Below are positions 1 to 5,915 of a stretch of DNA of 6,501 bases, one piece after another (within the stretch, counting starts at the first letter, position 1; the number at the start of each line of letters is the position of its first letter). Origin of the DNA: Comamonadaceae bacterium. GTDB lineage: Bacteria; Pseudomonadota; Gammaproteobacteria; Burkholderiales; Burkholderiaceae_C. The notes beneath the pieces are model-generated. The model searched no databases. It was not told where the DNA came from and was given only the letters and a program-made list of their open reading frames with translations. Both the position numbers and the translations under genes were made by a program. The stretch spans positions 1 to 6,501 of the forward strand of contig JAIXYA010000054.1 in the NCBI GenBank assembly GCA_027490485.1. The letters are read 5' to 3'.

Positions 1-5
1 GGACG

Positions 6-23
6 GCTCCTCGCAATGACGGC
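6..23. repeat. Dispersed-repeat copy, left edge (GCTCCTCGCAATGACGGC)
   Basis: These 18 bases recur exactly at 175-192, 169 bases away and in the same orientation. The left end of this copy may be cut by the window edge, because the other copy has further recognisable repeat sequence before it (from 159). From memory, a GCAATGACGG / ATTGCTTCGTCGC type repeat occurs between genes in many bacteria; this was not searched here. Confidence 0.7.
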
Positions 24-54
24 GACTTACAAAGCTAGACAGCTGGATTGGAGC

Positions 55-69
55 GTGATGGACGATCAC
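55..69. repeat. Small perfect hairpin GTGAT-ggacg-ATCAC
   Basis: A 5-base-pair perfect inverted repeat with a 5-base loop, lying between the left direct repeat and the large palindrome. It is probably part of the same composite intergenic repeat. No T tract follows on either strand, so it does not look like a terminator. Confidence 0.4.
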
Positions 70-74
70 CCTGA

Positions 75-151
75 GCGGCGTGTGTTGCAGGTCGGCCGTA
101 GCCGACGTTGTGTAAGCATGGAGGCGAGGCCGAGCCTGCGACATACGACGC
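75..151. repeat. Large imperfect palindrome in the intergenic repeat cluster
   Basis: The left arm (75-97) and right arm (128-151) pair with 20 Watson-Crick pairs, two G-T wobbles (82/144 and 86/140), one mismatch (78/148) and one bulged base (134). The loop is 98-127. A competing inner hairpin also exists: GTCGGC (91-96), loop CGTA, GCCGAC (101-106), so the element can fold in two ways. It lies 59 bases beyond the stop codon of the minus-strand hydrolase, so it could cap the 3' end of that transcript, but no T tract follows it. Its position between direct repeats suggests a REP/MITE-like intergenic element; this is an inference. Confidence 0.7.
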
Positions 152-158
152 GGGGGAG

Positions 159-192
159 ATTGCTTCGTCGCGGTGCTCCTCGCAATGACGGC
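159..192. repeat. Dispersed-repeat copy with ATTGC/GCAAT inverted ends
   Basis: This copy contains the 18-base unit at 175-192 shared exactly with 6-23. It starts with ATTGC (159-163), which is the reverse complement of GCAAT at 182-186, so the unit is itself a weak palindrome. It ends 18 bases before the hydrolase stop codon. No coding function is apparent. Confidence 0.7.
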
Positions 193-210
193 TACTCGCA
201 GGGACGTAGG

Positions 211-1053
211 TCATGCGCGAAGTTGCTGCATCAACAAGCCATGCAAATGCGAGCCAGGTTTGGCCAATTCATTGACGATGCTGAAATGATGCAAGCCTTG
301 CAAATCTTCCACCAAGGGCACACGTTCATGTCCCCATGCCTCTTGAATCAGGTGGTTATGGCGAATGAATGCATCGCTCTCCAGCGCCCCCGCCACGCTG
401 ATCAAACTGCCAGAGGCAGGAGCCGGCATCCAAGCTGGGCTGCAGCGCAGCACCTCAGACGCGGTCAGTTGCAAGGAAGACTGCAACATGGGCGAACGCA
501 TCACGCTGTCTAACTCGTAAAGACCCGAAATCGACAACACGCTTTTCACCAAATCCGGCGGTAAATCGGACTGGTAACGCGTCCATTGGCAAACCATCAT
601 CATGGCGGCCAAATGCCCACCGGCACTGTGCCCTGCGATGTGAATGCGCGAGGGATCTCCTCCCCATCGGTCAATACAGCGCCACACCCAAGCCAGCGCC
701 TTGACCATTTGCATGACGATGTCAGAAATGGTCACGGCTGGGCAAAGCGCGTAATTAGGCACCACCACACACACGCCTTGGCTCACAGAAGCAGGCGCTA
801 CAAAGGAATGGTCTGATTTGTCCAAAGAGCGCCAATAGCCACCATGGATAAAAACCAACACAGGCGCATTGGCTTGAGCAGCCGGAAAAATATCGAGGGT
901 CTCGCTGGGACCCGCACCGTAGGCAATATCGGTTAATCCATCCAATAAAACGCGTGCGGCTTCAGAATCTGCTGCCCACTGGGCTAAAAAGTGGGCGAAA
1001 TCAGGCACGCGTGCCCGGTTGTTGTACATCTGATCGAAGTGATCGGGCGACAA
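211..1053 (-). CDS. Alpha/beta hydrolase, HGGYW family (arylformamidase/esterase-like)
   Basis: A 280-residue serine hydrolase of the alpha/beta fold. It has the oxyanion-hole motif HGGYW at residues 70-74 and the nucleophile elbow GHSAGGH at 141-147, with Ser143 as the probable nucleophile. The likely catalytic His is His256 in GLHHFS near the C terminus, and Glu225 or Asp227 is a candidate acid. HGGYW is seen in kynurenine formamidases and related carboxylesterases, but no other kynurenine gene is nearby, so the substrate is unknown. No signal peptide or membrane segment is visible, so it is probably cytoplasmic. The chosen start is TTG at 1053, nine bases after the bactofilin stop. The first ATG is at 1029 and neither start has a strong Shine-Dalgarno sequence, so the first eight residues are uncertain. 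It is the last gene of the M23-bactofilin operon. Confidence 0.85.
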   Translation of the reverse strand: MSPDHFDQMYNNRARVPDFAHFLAQWAADSEAARVLLDGLTDIAYGAGPSETLDIFPAAQANAPVLVFIHGGYWRSLDKSDHSFVAPASVSQGVCVVVPNYALCPAVTISDIVMQMVKALAWVWRCIDRWGGDPSRIHIAGHSAGGHLAAMMMVCQWTRYQSDLPPDLVKSVLSISGLYELDSVMRSPMLQSSLQLTASEVLRCSPAWMPAPASGSLISVAGALESDAFIRHNHLIQEAWGHERVPLVEDLQGLHHFSIVNELAKPGSHLHGLLMQQLRA

Positions 1054-1062
1054 CGAAGCGCT

Positions 1063-1494
1063 TTACTTATTGGTTTGCGCCTGCCGAATGGCGGTACTGG
1101 CTTCGGTACTGGCATTGCCACCCGCTGGGTTTTGAATAACCAAGCCCAGCAAACGTGCGCCGTGTTCCACCGCAATAGAGCCATAAGAGATATCGCCATG
1201 AACCACTGAATCTTTGTGAAATTCGACGCGCTCAGAAGCGTAAATATTGCCTTCCACCTTACCCGCCACCATCACACGGTGGGCGGTCACATCGCCAGAC
1301 ACCTCTCCGCTGGCCCCAATGGCCACGGTCACTTTGTGTTCTTTGGTGGTTTCGATATTGCCCACCACCTTGCCATCGATACGCACACTGTCGAGCAACA
1401 CCAAGCGGCCATAAATTTGGGTGGTACGCCCAATAAGGGTTTCAAAACGTTCTTGCGAACTGGCCAAGGGCTTGTCGCGCAGTTTTTCAAACAT
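1063..1494 (-). CDS. Bactofilin (polymer-forming cytoskeletal protein, DUF583)
   Basis: A 143-residue bactofilin. The core spans about residues 17-122, from ETLIGRTTQIYGRLVLLDSV through repeated short hydrophobic strands (VRIDGKVVGNI, GEVSGDVTAHRVMVAGKVEGNI, VVHGDISYGSIAVEHGARLLG). These are typical of the right-handed beta-helix that assembles without nucleotide into filaments. The flanking tails are short and polar, as usual for the family. Start ATG at 1494 is supported by GGAG at 1501-1504, six bases upstream. The gene lies 22 bases after the M23 peptidase gene, so the two are almost certainly co-transcribed. Known bactofilins (CcmA of Helicobacter, BacA of Caulobacter and Hyphomonas) act in cell shape, often by localising peptidoglycan enzymes. 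A role in localising the neighbouring peptidase is inferred. Confidence 0.93.
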   Translation of the reverse strand: MFEKLRDKPLASSQERFETLIGRTTQIYGRLVLLDSVRIDGKVVGNIETTKEHKVTVAIGASGEVSGDVTAHRVMVAGKVEGNIYASERVEFHKDSVVHGDISYGSIAVEHGARLLGLVIQNPAGGNASTEASTAIRQAQTNK

Positions 1495-1516
1495 GGAAGG
1501 CTCCGGTAAGGGGGGG

Positions 1517-2446
1517 TTAGCTCGATCCTGAAGTCAGGAGTTGTGCAGGGTTGATAACCCTGTCTTTGTTAAATACTTCGTAATGCAAATGGGGACCGGT
1601 TGAACGGCCTGTGCTGCCAACCTCTCCCAATGTGCCGCCACGCTCGACCACATCGCCTACTTGCGCGATGCGCTTGCTTAGGTGGGCATAGCGTGTGGCA
1701 AAACCTTCTGCGTGATGAACTTCGATGACATTGCCATAGCCGGGGTCCCAACCAGATCGGGTAACCGTACCTTGAGCAGTAGAAACCACCAAGGTGCCCG
1801 TGGGCGCGGTGAAATCTAAACCTTCATGCATGGCCAAGCCACCGGTGAAAGGGTCATTTCGAATGCCAAAGCCACTGGAGATGCGAAAGTCGCCGCGCAC
1901 CGGCATGGCGGTTGGCAAAGAATGCAGCCACTCCAGCTGCTTTTGCCAATGGGTGTTCAACTCCGCCACAGCGGCCTGGGTTTGCAAAAACTCTTGCAAA
2001 GTTTGGTCGAACTCTATGCCCAAAGGCTGACGAATAAAGGAGGAAAAAGGACGTGGCGCTATGAGCGGACCGCCCTTGTTTTCGTCTTTGCGGTTGAGTT
2101 TGTCACGCACCACAGCAGGCGTGGCCATCTCCATGAACCTGTTTTTCATGGTTTCGAGTTGGCGAATTTCGTTGACTGTGGTGTGCATGGATTCGCGCAA
2201 CTGGGACAAGTGGTCACGGTAGACAGATTCCATGCGCTTTTGTTCTGCTTCTGTGGTGACGCCACCGATGCTGCGGGCAAGGTCGGGGTTGTACTCAACC
2301 GCAATTTTGAAACCCACAAAATGCAACAGGAAACCCGCACTGAGCAAAAACAACGCCGCCACGACGAGCGACATCAACACCGTGCGAAAGGTGATGGATA
2401 TCGTTCTGACATTTCCAGTGGGCCCTGAAAGCCACATCAATTGCAT
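1517..2446 (-). CDS. Membrane-anchored M23 (LytM) peptidoglycan endopeptidase
   Basis: A 309-residue zinc peptidase. After a short cytoplasmic N terminus (MQLMWLSGPTG) there is one membrane helix at about residues 22-45, then a charged, probably coiled-coil stretch at about 65-105, a linker, and a C-terminal M23 domain at about 185-302. The metal-binding signature is intact: His207 and Asp211 in HEGLD, and His286/His288 in GPHLHYE, with His255 in YAHLS also conserved. The enzyme should therefore be active rather than a degenerate LytM regulator, and should cut peptide cross-links in the periplasm. The chosen start (2446) has AGGGA six bases upstream. An in-frame ATG at 2488 would add 14 residues and also has AGGG six bases upstream. 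I prefer 2446 because family members, as I recall them, begin near MQL-W-SGPTG. It is followed by bactofilin and a hydrolase in an operon. Confidence 0.92.
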   Translation of the reverse strand: MQLMWLSGPTGNVRTISITFRTVLMSLVVAALFLLSAGFLLHFVGFKIAVEYNPDLARSIGGVTTEAEQKRMESVYRDHLSQLRESMHTTVNEIRQLETMKNRFMEMATPAVVRDKLNRKDENKGGPLIAPRPFSSFIRQPLGIEFDQTLQEFLQTQAAVAELNTHWQKQLEWLHSLPTAMPVRGDFRISSGFGIRNDPFTGGLAMHEGLDFTAPTGTLVVSTAQGTVTRSGWDPGYGNVIEVHHAEGFATRYAHLSKRIAQVGDVVERGGTLGEVGSTGRSTGPHLHYEVFNKDRVINPAQLLTSGSS

Positions 2447-2452
2447 AAATCG

Positions 2453-2457
2453 TCCCT
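2453..2457 (-). promoter_or_regulatory. Ribosome binding site AGGGA favouring the M23 start at 2446
   Basis: AGGGA on the minus strand, six bases before the ATG at 2444-2446. A competing AGGG (2495-2498) sits six bases before the upstream in-frame ATG at 2486-2488, so spacing alone does not decide. Between the two starts lies an inverted repeat, CCTGT (2465-2469) and ACAGG (2476-2480), which would form a small hairpin in the leader if the shorter start is used. Confidence 0.5.
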
Positions 2458-2529
2458 GTGAGTACCTGTACAGAAACAGGATCGCCATTCTAGGCCCTGA
2501 GCTTTAGCGCTCAAAGCAAAAAAAAGCCT

Positions 2530-2573
2530 AAAAACCCTATAAATATACTATAAAGTATTCATAAATAAAGGGT
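2530..2573 (-). terminator. Probable terminator after the HTTM gene, AT-rich hairpin plus T run
   Basis: Read on the minus strand just after the HTTM stop codon, ACCCT (2573-2569) pairs with AGGGT (2538-2534). A nested perfect hairpin, ATACT-TTAT-AGTAT, occupies 2558-2545. The outer stem runs straight into a T run (about 2534-2530), and a second T run follows at about 2526-2519. The interior is AT-rich and only partly paired, so it is not a textbook intrinsic terminator. The same patch must also carry, or lie beside, the promoter of the M23 operon; TATAGT at 2552-2547 is a possible -10 box but has no good -35 box. Confidence 0.5.
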
Positions 2574-2575
2574 GT

Positions 2576-3382
2576 TTACCCCCAAAACCGGCTGACCCAA
2601 CCGCTAAAGAACCAGACGGCAGTCAGATTGGTCAGCCAAGCCCAAAAAAAGCGATTCAATCCAAAAAACCAGAAAACCAAAAAATGAAACACGGCGGCGA
2701 TGACCATGAACAGCAATGCACCGTTCGGGTTGAGTAAGGTCAATGGGAATACCGCTTCCCACAAAATGAATGCCCAGCTGCAGACCATGGCCACCGGTGG
2801 ACGACGAAAAATACTGTCAGGGGACAAGGGACCATATATGCCACCATTGAGAAAAACGGTGAGCGCTCGCCCACTTCGCCACTCGGGTTGCAGCAGTTTG
2901 ATCCAGCCAGAAACGAAATAGGAGCTCAGGGTATGGATGGCGATGTAGGACAAACCGATCGCCCAGCCCAAGCCCTGGTCCGCCCACACCGCCACCACTT
3001 GGGCGATCAACATACCTGTGATAGTCACCAAGGTCATGAAATCACTGCCGCCATTGAAGGCACCGCGCCAACGCACCAGCAGCAAAAGCGTTCCCACAAA
3101 CAAGACCAAGACCAGGCCTAAGCTGGCACCTTGGACCAGCAAAACCACAGCAGCCAAACCCCGTACCCACAATTGCAAACGGTAACTGGTGGGATGAAAC
3201 ATGGCGTCGAAAAAGCGCCCAACCCAAGCCGGTTGGGGTGGTATGTCTGAGCGTTGAACCGGCCAAGACCAAATTCCTGACGGGTCGCTGCTTTGGGCGA
3301 TGCGTAAATATTCGGCCACTTGAATCAGCAAACTGATGCCGCACAAAACCTCTAGACAGCGTACCAAGGTGTCGCCGCTCAT
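2576..3382 (-). CDS. HTTM-like polytopic membrane protein
   Basis: A 268-residue, very hydrophobic protein rich in Trp and Phe. It has about seven predicted membrane segments: roughly residues 6-24, 71-88, 89-104, 115-135, 138-158, 196-218 and 222-243, with a possible further one at 245-262. Features that recall the HTTM domain (related to the membrane part of vitamin K-dependent gamma-carboxylase) are GGSDFMTLV at 111-119, SYFVSGWIKLLQPEWRSGRAL at 154-174, WEAVFPLTLL at 208-217 and FHFLVFWFFGLNRFFW at 232-247. The family call is from motif memory. The biochemical function of bacterial HTTM proteins is mostly unknown, and I claim no carboxylase activity. Its ATG overlaps the stop codon of the upstream gene (ATGA, 3382-3379), which points to translational coupling and a functional pair. 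Confidence 0.75.
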   Translation of the reverse strand: MSGDTLVRCLEVLCGISLLIQVAEYLRIAQSSDPSGIWSWPVQRSDIPPQPAWVGRFFDAMFHPTSYRLQLWVRGLAAVVLLVQGASLGLVLVLFVGTLLLLVRWRGAFNGGSDFMTLVTITGMLIAQVVAVWADQGLGWAIGLSYIAIHTLSSYFVSGWIKLLQPEWRSGRALTVFLNGGIYGPLSPDSIFRRPPVAMVCSWAFILWEAVFPLTLLNPNGALLFMVIAAVFHFLVFWFFGLNRFFWAWLTNLTAVWFFSGWVSRFWG

Positions 3383-3882
3383 AGCGCGATCTCAGGGCTG
3401 CGCAATACCGTGTCACTTTGGCTAAAGCCTTGTGGGGAGGGACGTTCTAGGCGCAATTCAAATTGGCATAGGCCTTGGTGGATGTGTTCACGCGCAGCCT
3501 GTGCGGCCAAGCGGCACACCATTTGGTAGCTGACCAAAGGGCTGGCATCCGCGCCCTCGCCCAAATCTTTGATGTCGCTGGACAAATGGTCAACCAAGTT
3601 TTGTTGCGCCAGCAGCAAATTGCCATGGGGGTTGTGGAAGACACCCAGCATTTGGCGCTGCCTTCTGGGGTACACCCACTGCCAATCGCTCCATGGCTGT
3701 GCCTCGCCTTGGTAACGCACATACAAATGCGGCACCGGCCCGACTTTGTGAAAGAACTGCCAATTTGGAAAGAAAGCGCGAAACAAAAACAACCAAGGCC
3801 CACGCACCGTATGGCGGCGGTACACCAAGGACACGGCCAGCACTGCAAAATACGCCACCAGCAACCAAATGGTTGATTCCAT
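3379..3882 (-). CDS. Small one-pass membrane protein, probable partner of the HTTM-like protein
   Basis: I do not recognise a characterised family for this 167-residue protein. An N-terminal membrane helix (about residues 5-21, IWLLVAYFAVLAVSLVY) is followed by a basic stretch (YRRHTVRGPW) and then an aromatic motif, FRAFFPNWQFFHKVGPVPHLYVRY, at 34-57 (split here as FRAFFPNWQFF and HKVGPVPHLYVRY). The remainder is soluble and contains Trp-rich WSDWQWVYPRR (64-74). Start ATG at 3882 has AGGAG at 3892-3888, five bases upstream. It is first in a two-gene operon whose second gene overlaps it by four bases. The FFPNWxFF-like motif resembles what I recall in small proteins encoded beside HTTM genes elsewhere, such as the W-F motif of actinobacterial DUF5819. 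That similarity is a recollection, not a search result. Confidence 0.75.
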   Translation of the reverse strand: MESTIWLLVAYFAVLAVSLVYRRHTVRGPWLFLFRAFFPNWQFFHKVGPVPHLYVRYQGEAQPWSDWQWVYPRRQRQMLGVFHNPHGNLLLAQQNLVDHLSSDIKDLGEGADASPLVSYQMVCRLAAQAAREHIHQGLCQFELRLERPSPQGFSQSDTVLRSPEIAL

Positions 3883-4006
3883 GTACTCTCCTGCGTCTAC
3901 TCTGGGGGATTGTCGAGGAATTCAGTTTCCACCCTTGCGCTATCTCTGAGCGTGTAAAGTCCTGTCTTTAAGTGTTTTTATCAGTGGCCCCTTTTATGTA
4001 TTGCGC
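3883..4006. promoter_or_regulatory. Divergent intergenic region between the HTTM pair and minC
   Basis: These 124 bases must hold promoters for both directions. No clear -35/-10 pair could be identified on either strand. Two short inverted repeats are visible: CGCT (3938-3941) with AGCG (3949-3952), and TAAAG (3955-3959) with CTTTA (3966-3970), the latter followed by a T-rich stretch. They may be operator or leader hairpins, or chance. Confidence 0.4.
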
Positions 4007-4750
4007 ATGAGCTCACGCCCCCCCGCCCATTCCTTGTCGTTTGAAATCAAAAGTGCTTCTTTGCCTTTGGTGTCGTTTGTGCTCAAAAGCGCCGACATCA
4101 CCCTGTTGGCGCAAGATTTACAGACACGCTTGGGCGACACACCCGATTTTTTCGATAACGATCCCGTTCTCGTTGATTTGCAGCACTTGGACGACCAAGC
4201 CGGACCGCTTGACCTGCCCGCTTTGGTGCAACTTTTGCGCAGCTTTCGCATGAACCCTGTGGCTTTACGCCCCAACAATGCCGCGCATGAGTCTGCGGCC
4301 ATCTTGGCTGGCCTGTTTCTCACCACCGAGGCTCGCACCTTGCCGCCAAACCCTGTAACCCATGAAGTGGTGCGAGAAGTGGAAGTGATTCGTGAAGTGG
4401 TGCGGGAAGTGGCCAGTGGCGGCAGCGCCATGGTGGTGGACAAGCCTTTACGCTCGGGCCAGCATGTGTATGCAAAAGGGCGCGACTTGGTGATGCTGGC
4501 GATGGTCAACCCAGGTGCAGAGATCATGGCCGATGGTCATATCCATGTGTATGCGCCCCTGCGTGGCAAAGCCATAGCAGGTGCCAAAGGCGACACCTCC
4601 GCACGTATTTTTACCAACAGTTTAGAAGCAGAATTGCTGTCGATTGCGGGGGTTTACCGCACCAGCGACGCCCCCCTTCCCAAAGAGGTGGCCGGCAAAG
4701 CTGCCCAAGTTTGGCTGGCTGACGATAAGTTGGTGATGCTGGCCTTGTAA
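4007..4750 (+). CDS. minC: Septum site-determining protein MinC
   Basis: A 247-residue cell-division inhibitor that blocks FtsZ ring formation away from midcell when carried to the membrane by MinD. The N-terminal FtsZ-binding domain spans about residues 9-108 (FEIKSASLPLVSFVLKS at 12-28, then DFFDNDPVLVDL). A linker follows at about 109-142, and the C-terminal beta-helix domain at about 143-247 carries the MinD-binding RSGQ motif at 149-152, VYAPLRGKAIAGAKGD, and RIFTNSLEAELLSIAGVYRT. The linker contains a repeated EVVREV element (see the repeat at 4363-4412). The ATG at 4007 is preferred; an in-frame TTG at 4001 would add two residues. No good Shine-Dalgarno precedes either one. A four-codon frame (ATG 3996, TGA 4008-4010) overlaps the minC ATG and could couple translation. 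First gene of minCDE. Confidence 0.95.
   Translation: MSSRPPAHSLSFEIKSASLPLVSFVLKSADITLLAQDLQTRLGDTPDFFDNDPVLVDLQHLDDQAGPLDLPALVQLLRSFRMNPVALRPNNAAHESAAILAGLFLTTEARTLPPNPVTHEVVREVEVIREVVREVASGGSAMVVDKPLRSGQHVYAKGRDLVMLAMVNPGAEIMADGHIHVYAPLRGKAIAGAKGDTSARIFTNSLEAELLSIAGVYRTSDAPLPKEVAGKAAQVWLADDKLVMLAL
4363..4412 (+). repeat. Direct repeat inside minC encoding the EVVREV linker
   Basis: Twenty bases at 4363-4382 recur at 4393-4412 with one mismatch (A to G), a 30-base period equal to ten codons. They encode EVVREV at residues 120-125 and again at 130-135, separated by EVIR. The repeat lies in the flexible linker between the two MinC domains, so copy-number change would alter linker length without breaking frame. 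Confidence 0.8.
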
Positions 4751-4769
4751 ACTCTTGTCTTCACTGTTT

Positions 4770-4800
4770 TTGACAAAACTGTCAGAGCATGTGTTTTTAT
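4770..4800 (+). promoter_or_regulatory. Possible internal promoter and inverted repeat before minD
   Basis: The 70-base minC-minD gap is long for this operon. It contains a consensus -35 box TTGACA (4770-4775) and TTTTAT (4795-4800, 4 of 6 matches to a -10 box), but with a long 19-base spacer (18 if TTTTTA at 4794 is used). Overlapping it is a perfect inverted repeat, TGACA (4771-4775), loop AAAC, TGTCA (4780-4784), which might instead be an operator or attenuating hairpin. Confidence 0.3.
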
Positions 4801-4820
4801 TCAATCAAGGATTTGTTTAG

Positions 4821-5636
4821 ATGACGAAAATTGTCGTGGTGACCTCGGGCAAAGGCGGCGTGGGTAAGACCACCACCAGTGCCAGCTTTGCATCTGGTTT
4901 GGCCTTGCGTGGCCAAAAAACAGTGGTAATCGACTTCGATGTGGGCTTGCGTAATTTGGACCTCATCATGGGTTGCGAGCGCCGCGTGGTTTACGACTTC
5001 GTCAACGTTATCAATGGCGAAGCCACCTTGAACCAAGCACTGATCAAGGACAAGCACTCAGACAATTTGTATGTGCTGGCCGCCTCGCAAACCCGCGACA
5101 AAGAGGCCTTGACCCAAGAAGGCGTCGAGCGTGTTCTGCAAGAACTGACCGGCATGGGTTTTGATTTCATTGTGTGCGACTCGCCTGCAGGCATTGAAAC
5201 CGGTGCCATGATGGCCATGTACTTTGCCGACGAAGCCTTGGTGGTGACCAACCCCGAGGTGTCCTCTGTACGCGACTCAGACCGCATCTTGGGCATGCTC
5301 AGCAGCCGCACCTTGCGTGCGATTCAAGGCCAAGAGCCCATCAAAGAGCATTTGCTTATTACCCGTTACAACCCCAACCGTGTGCTGGAAGGCCAGATGC
5401 TGTCTTTGGATGACATCCAAGACATTTTGCGCATCCCCCTGCTTGGCGTCATCCCAGAATCTGAAGACGTCCTGCAAGCCTCCAACCAAGGATTGCCTGC
5501 CGTCTTGCTGGAAAAAAGCGATGTAGCCGAGGCCTACAAAGACGTGATCGAACGCTTTTTAGGCAAAGATGTTCCCATGCGATTTACAGAAGCCGTCAAA
5601 CCCGGTTTGCTGCAACGCGTGTTTGGGCGGAGATAA
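4821..5636 (+). CDS. minD: Septum site-determining ATPase MinD
   Basis: A 271-residue ParA/MinD-family ATPase, the usual length. It binds the inner membrane as an ATP dimer, recruits MinC, and is released when MinE stimulates hydrolysis, giving pole-to-pole oscillation. The deviant Walker A motif [10 protein letters not shown] lies at residues 9-18, with signature Lys11 and catalytic Lys16. Asp40 follows in [12 protein letters not shown]. Walker B is [11 protein letters not shown] at 116-126 with Asp120, and Asp152 lies in SSVRDSDRI. The C-terminal amphipathic membrane-targeting helix ([11 protein letters not shown], 261-271) is present. All key residues are intact. The ATG at 4821 has AAGGA (4807-4811) nine bases upstream. 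It is followed by minE after only four bases. Confidence 0.98.
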   Translation: MTKIVVVTSGKGGVGKTTTSASFASGLALRGQKTVVIDFDVGLRNLDLIMGCERRVVYDFVNVINGEATLNQALIKDKHSDNLYVLAASQTRDKEALTQEGVERVLQELTGMGFDFIVCDSPAGIETGAMMAMYFADEALVVTNPEVSSVRDSDRILGMLSSRTLRAIQGQEPIKEHLLITRYNPNRVLEGQMLSLDDIQDILRIPLLGVIPESEDVLQASNQGLPAVLLEKSDVAEAYKDVIERFLGKDVPMRFTEAVKPGLLQRVFGRR

Positions 5637-5640
5637 GCCC

Positions 5641-5901
5641 ATGTCGTTTTTGTCTTTCCTGATTGGCGAAAAGAAAAAAACCGCCAGCGTTGCTAAAGAG
5701 CGTTTACAAATCATCTTGGCGCACGAGCGCTCTGGCCGCTCGGCCCACCAACCCGACTATTTGCCCGCCTTGCAACGCGATTTGATCGCGGTTTTGTCCA
5801 AATACGTCAATATCAATCCAGACGACATCAAGGTCAACTTGGAACGCCAAGACAACCTTGAAGTGCTGGAAGTCAAGATCGAATTACCCGACGCTCGCTG
5901 A
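5641..5901 (+). CDS. minE: Cell division topological specificity factor MinE
   Basis: An 86-residue MinE, the normal size. The N-terminal [10 protein letters not shown] is the short amphipathic membrane-binding segment. The anti-MinCD contact region [12 protein letters not shown] lies at residues 19-30, and the C-terminal dimerisation domain covers about 38-84 ([18 protein letters not shown], then [10 protein letters not shown] and [11 protein letters not shown]). It stimulates MinD ATPase at the membrane and keeps the inhibitor away from midcell. The start is the ATG at 5641, four bases after the minD stop. Its ribosome site GGAG (5629-5632) lies inside the last codons of minD, which indicates tight translational linkage. 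A longer in-frame opening from 5569 would overlap minD and is not needed. Confidence 0.97.
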   Translation: MSFLSFLIGEKKKTASVAKERLQIILAHERSGRSAHQPDYLPALQRDLIAVLSKYVNINPDDIKVNLERQDNLEVLEVKIELPDAR

Positions 5902-5915
5902 AGCTATACCGCCCA

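Noticed and set aside
16..513. Plus-strand open frame of 165 codons
   Set aside because: Begins inside the repeat cluster and then runs antisense to the well-supported hydrolase; its protein is Arg/His-rich with no family features.
1826..2428. Plus-strand open frame of 200 codons
   Set aside because: Lies wholly antisense to the M23 peptidase, which has intact catalytic motifs; the translation is His/Gln/Arg-rich and typical of a shadow frame.
3994..4527. Minus-strand open frame of 177 codons
   Set aside because: Antisense to minC; Ser/Thr/Arg/Lys-rich composition with no domain.
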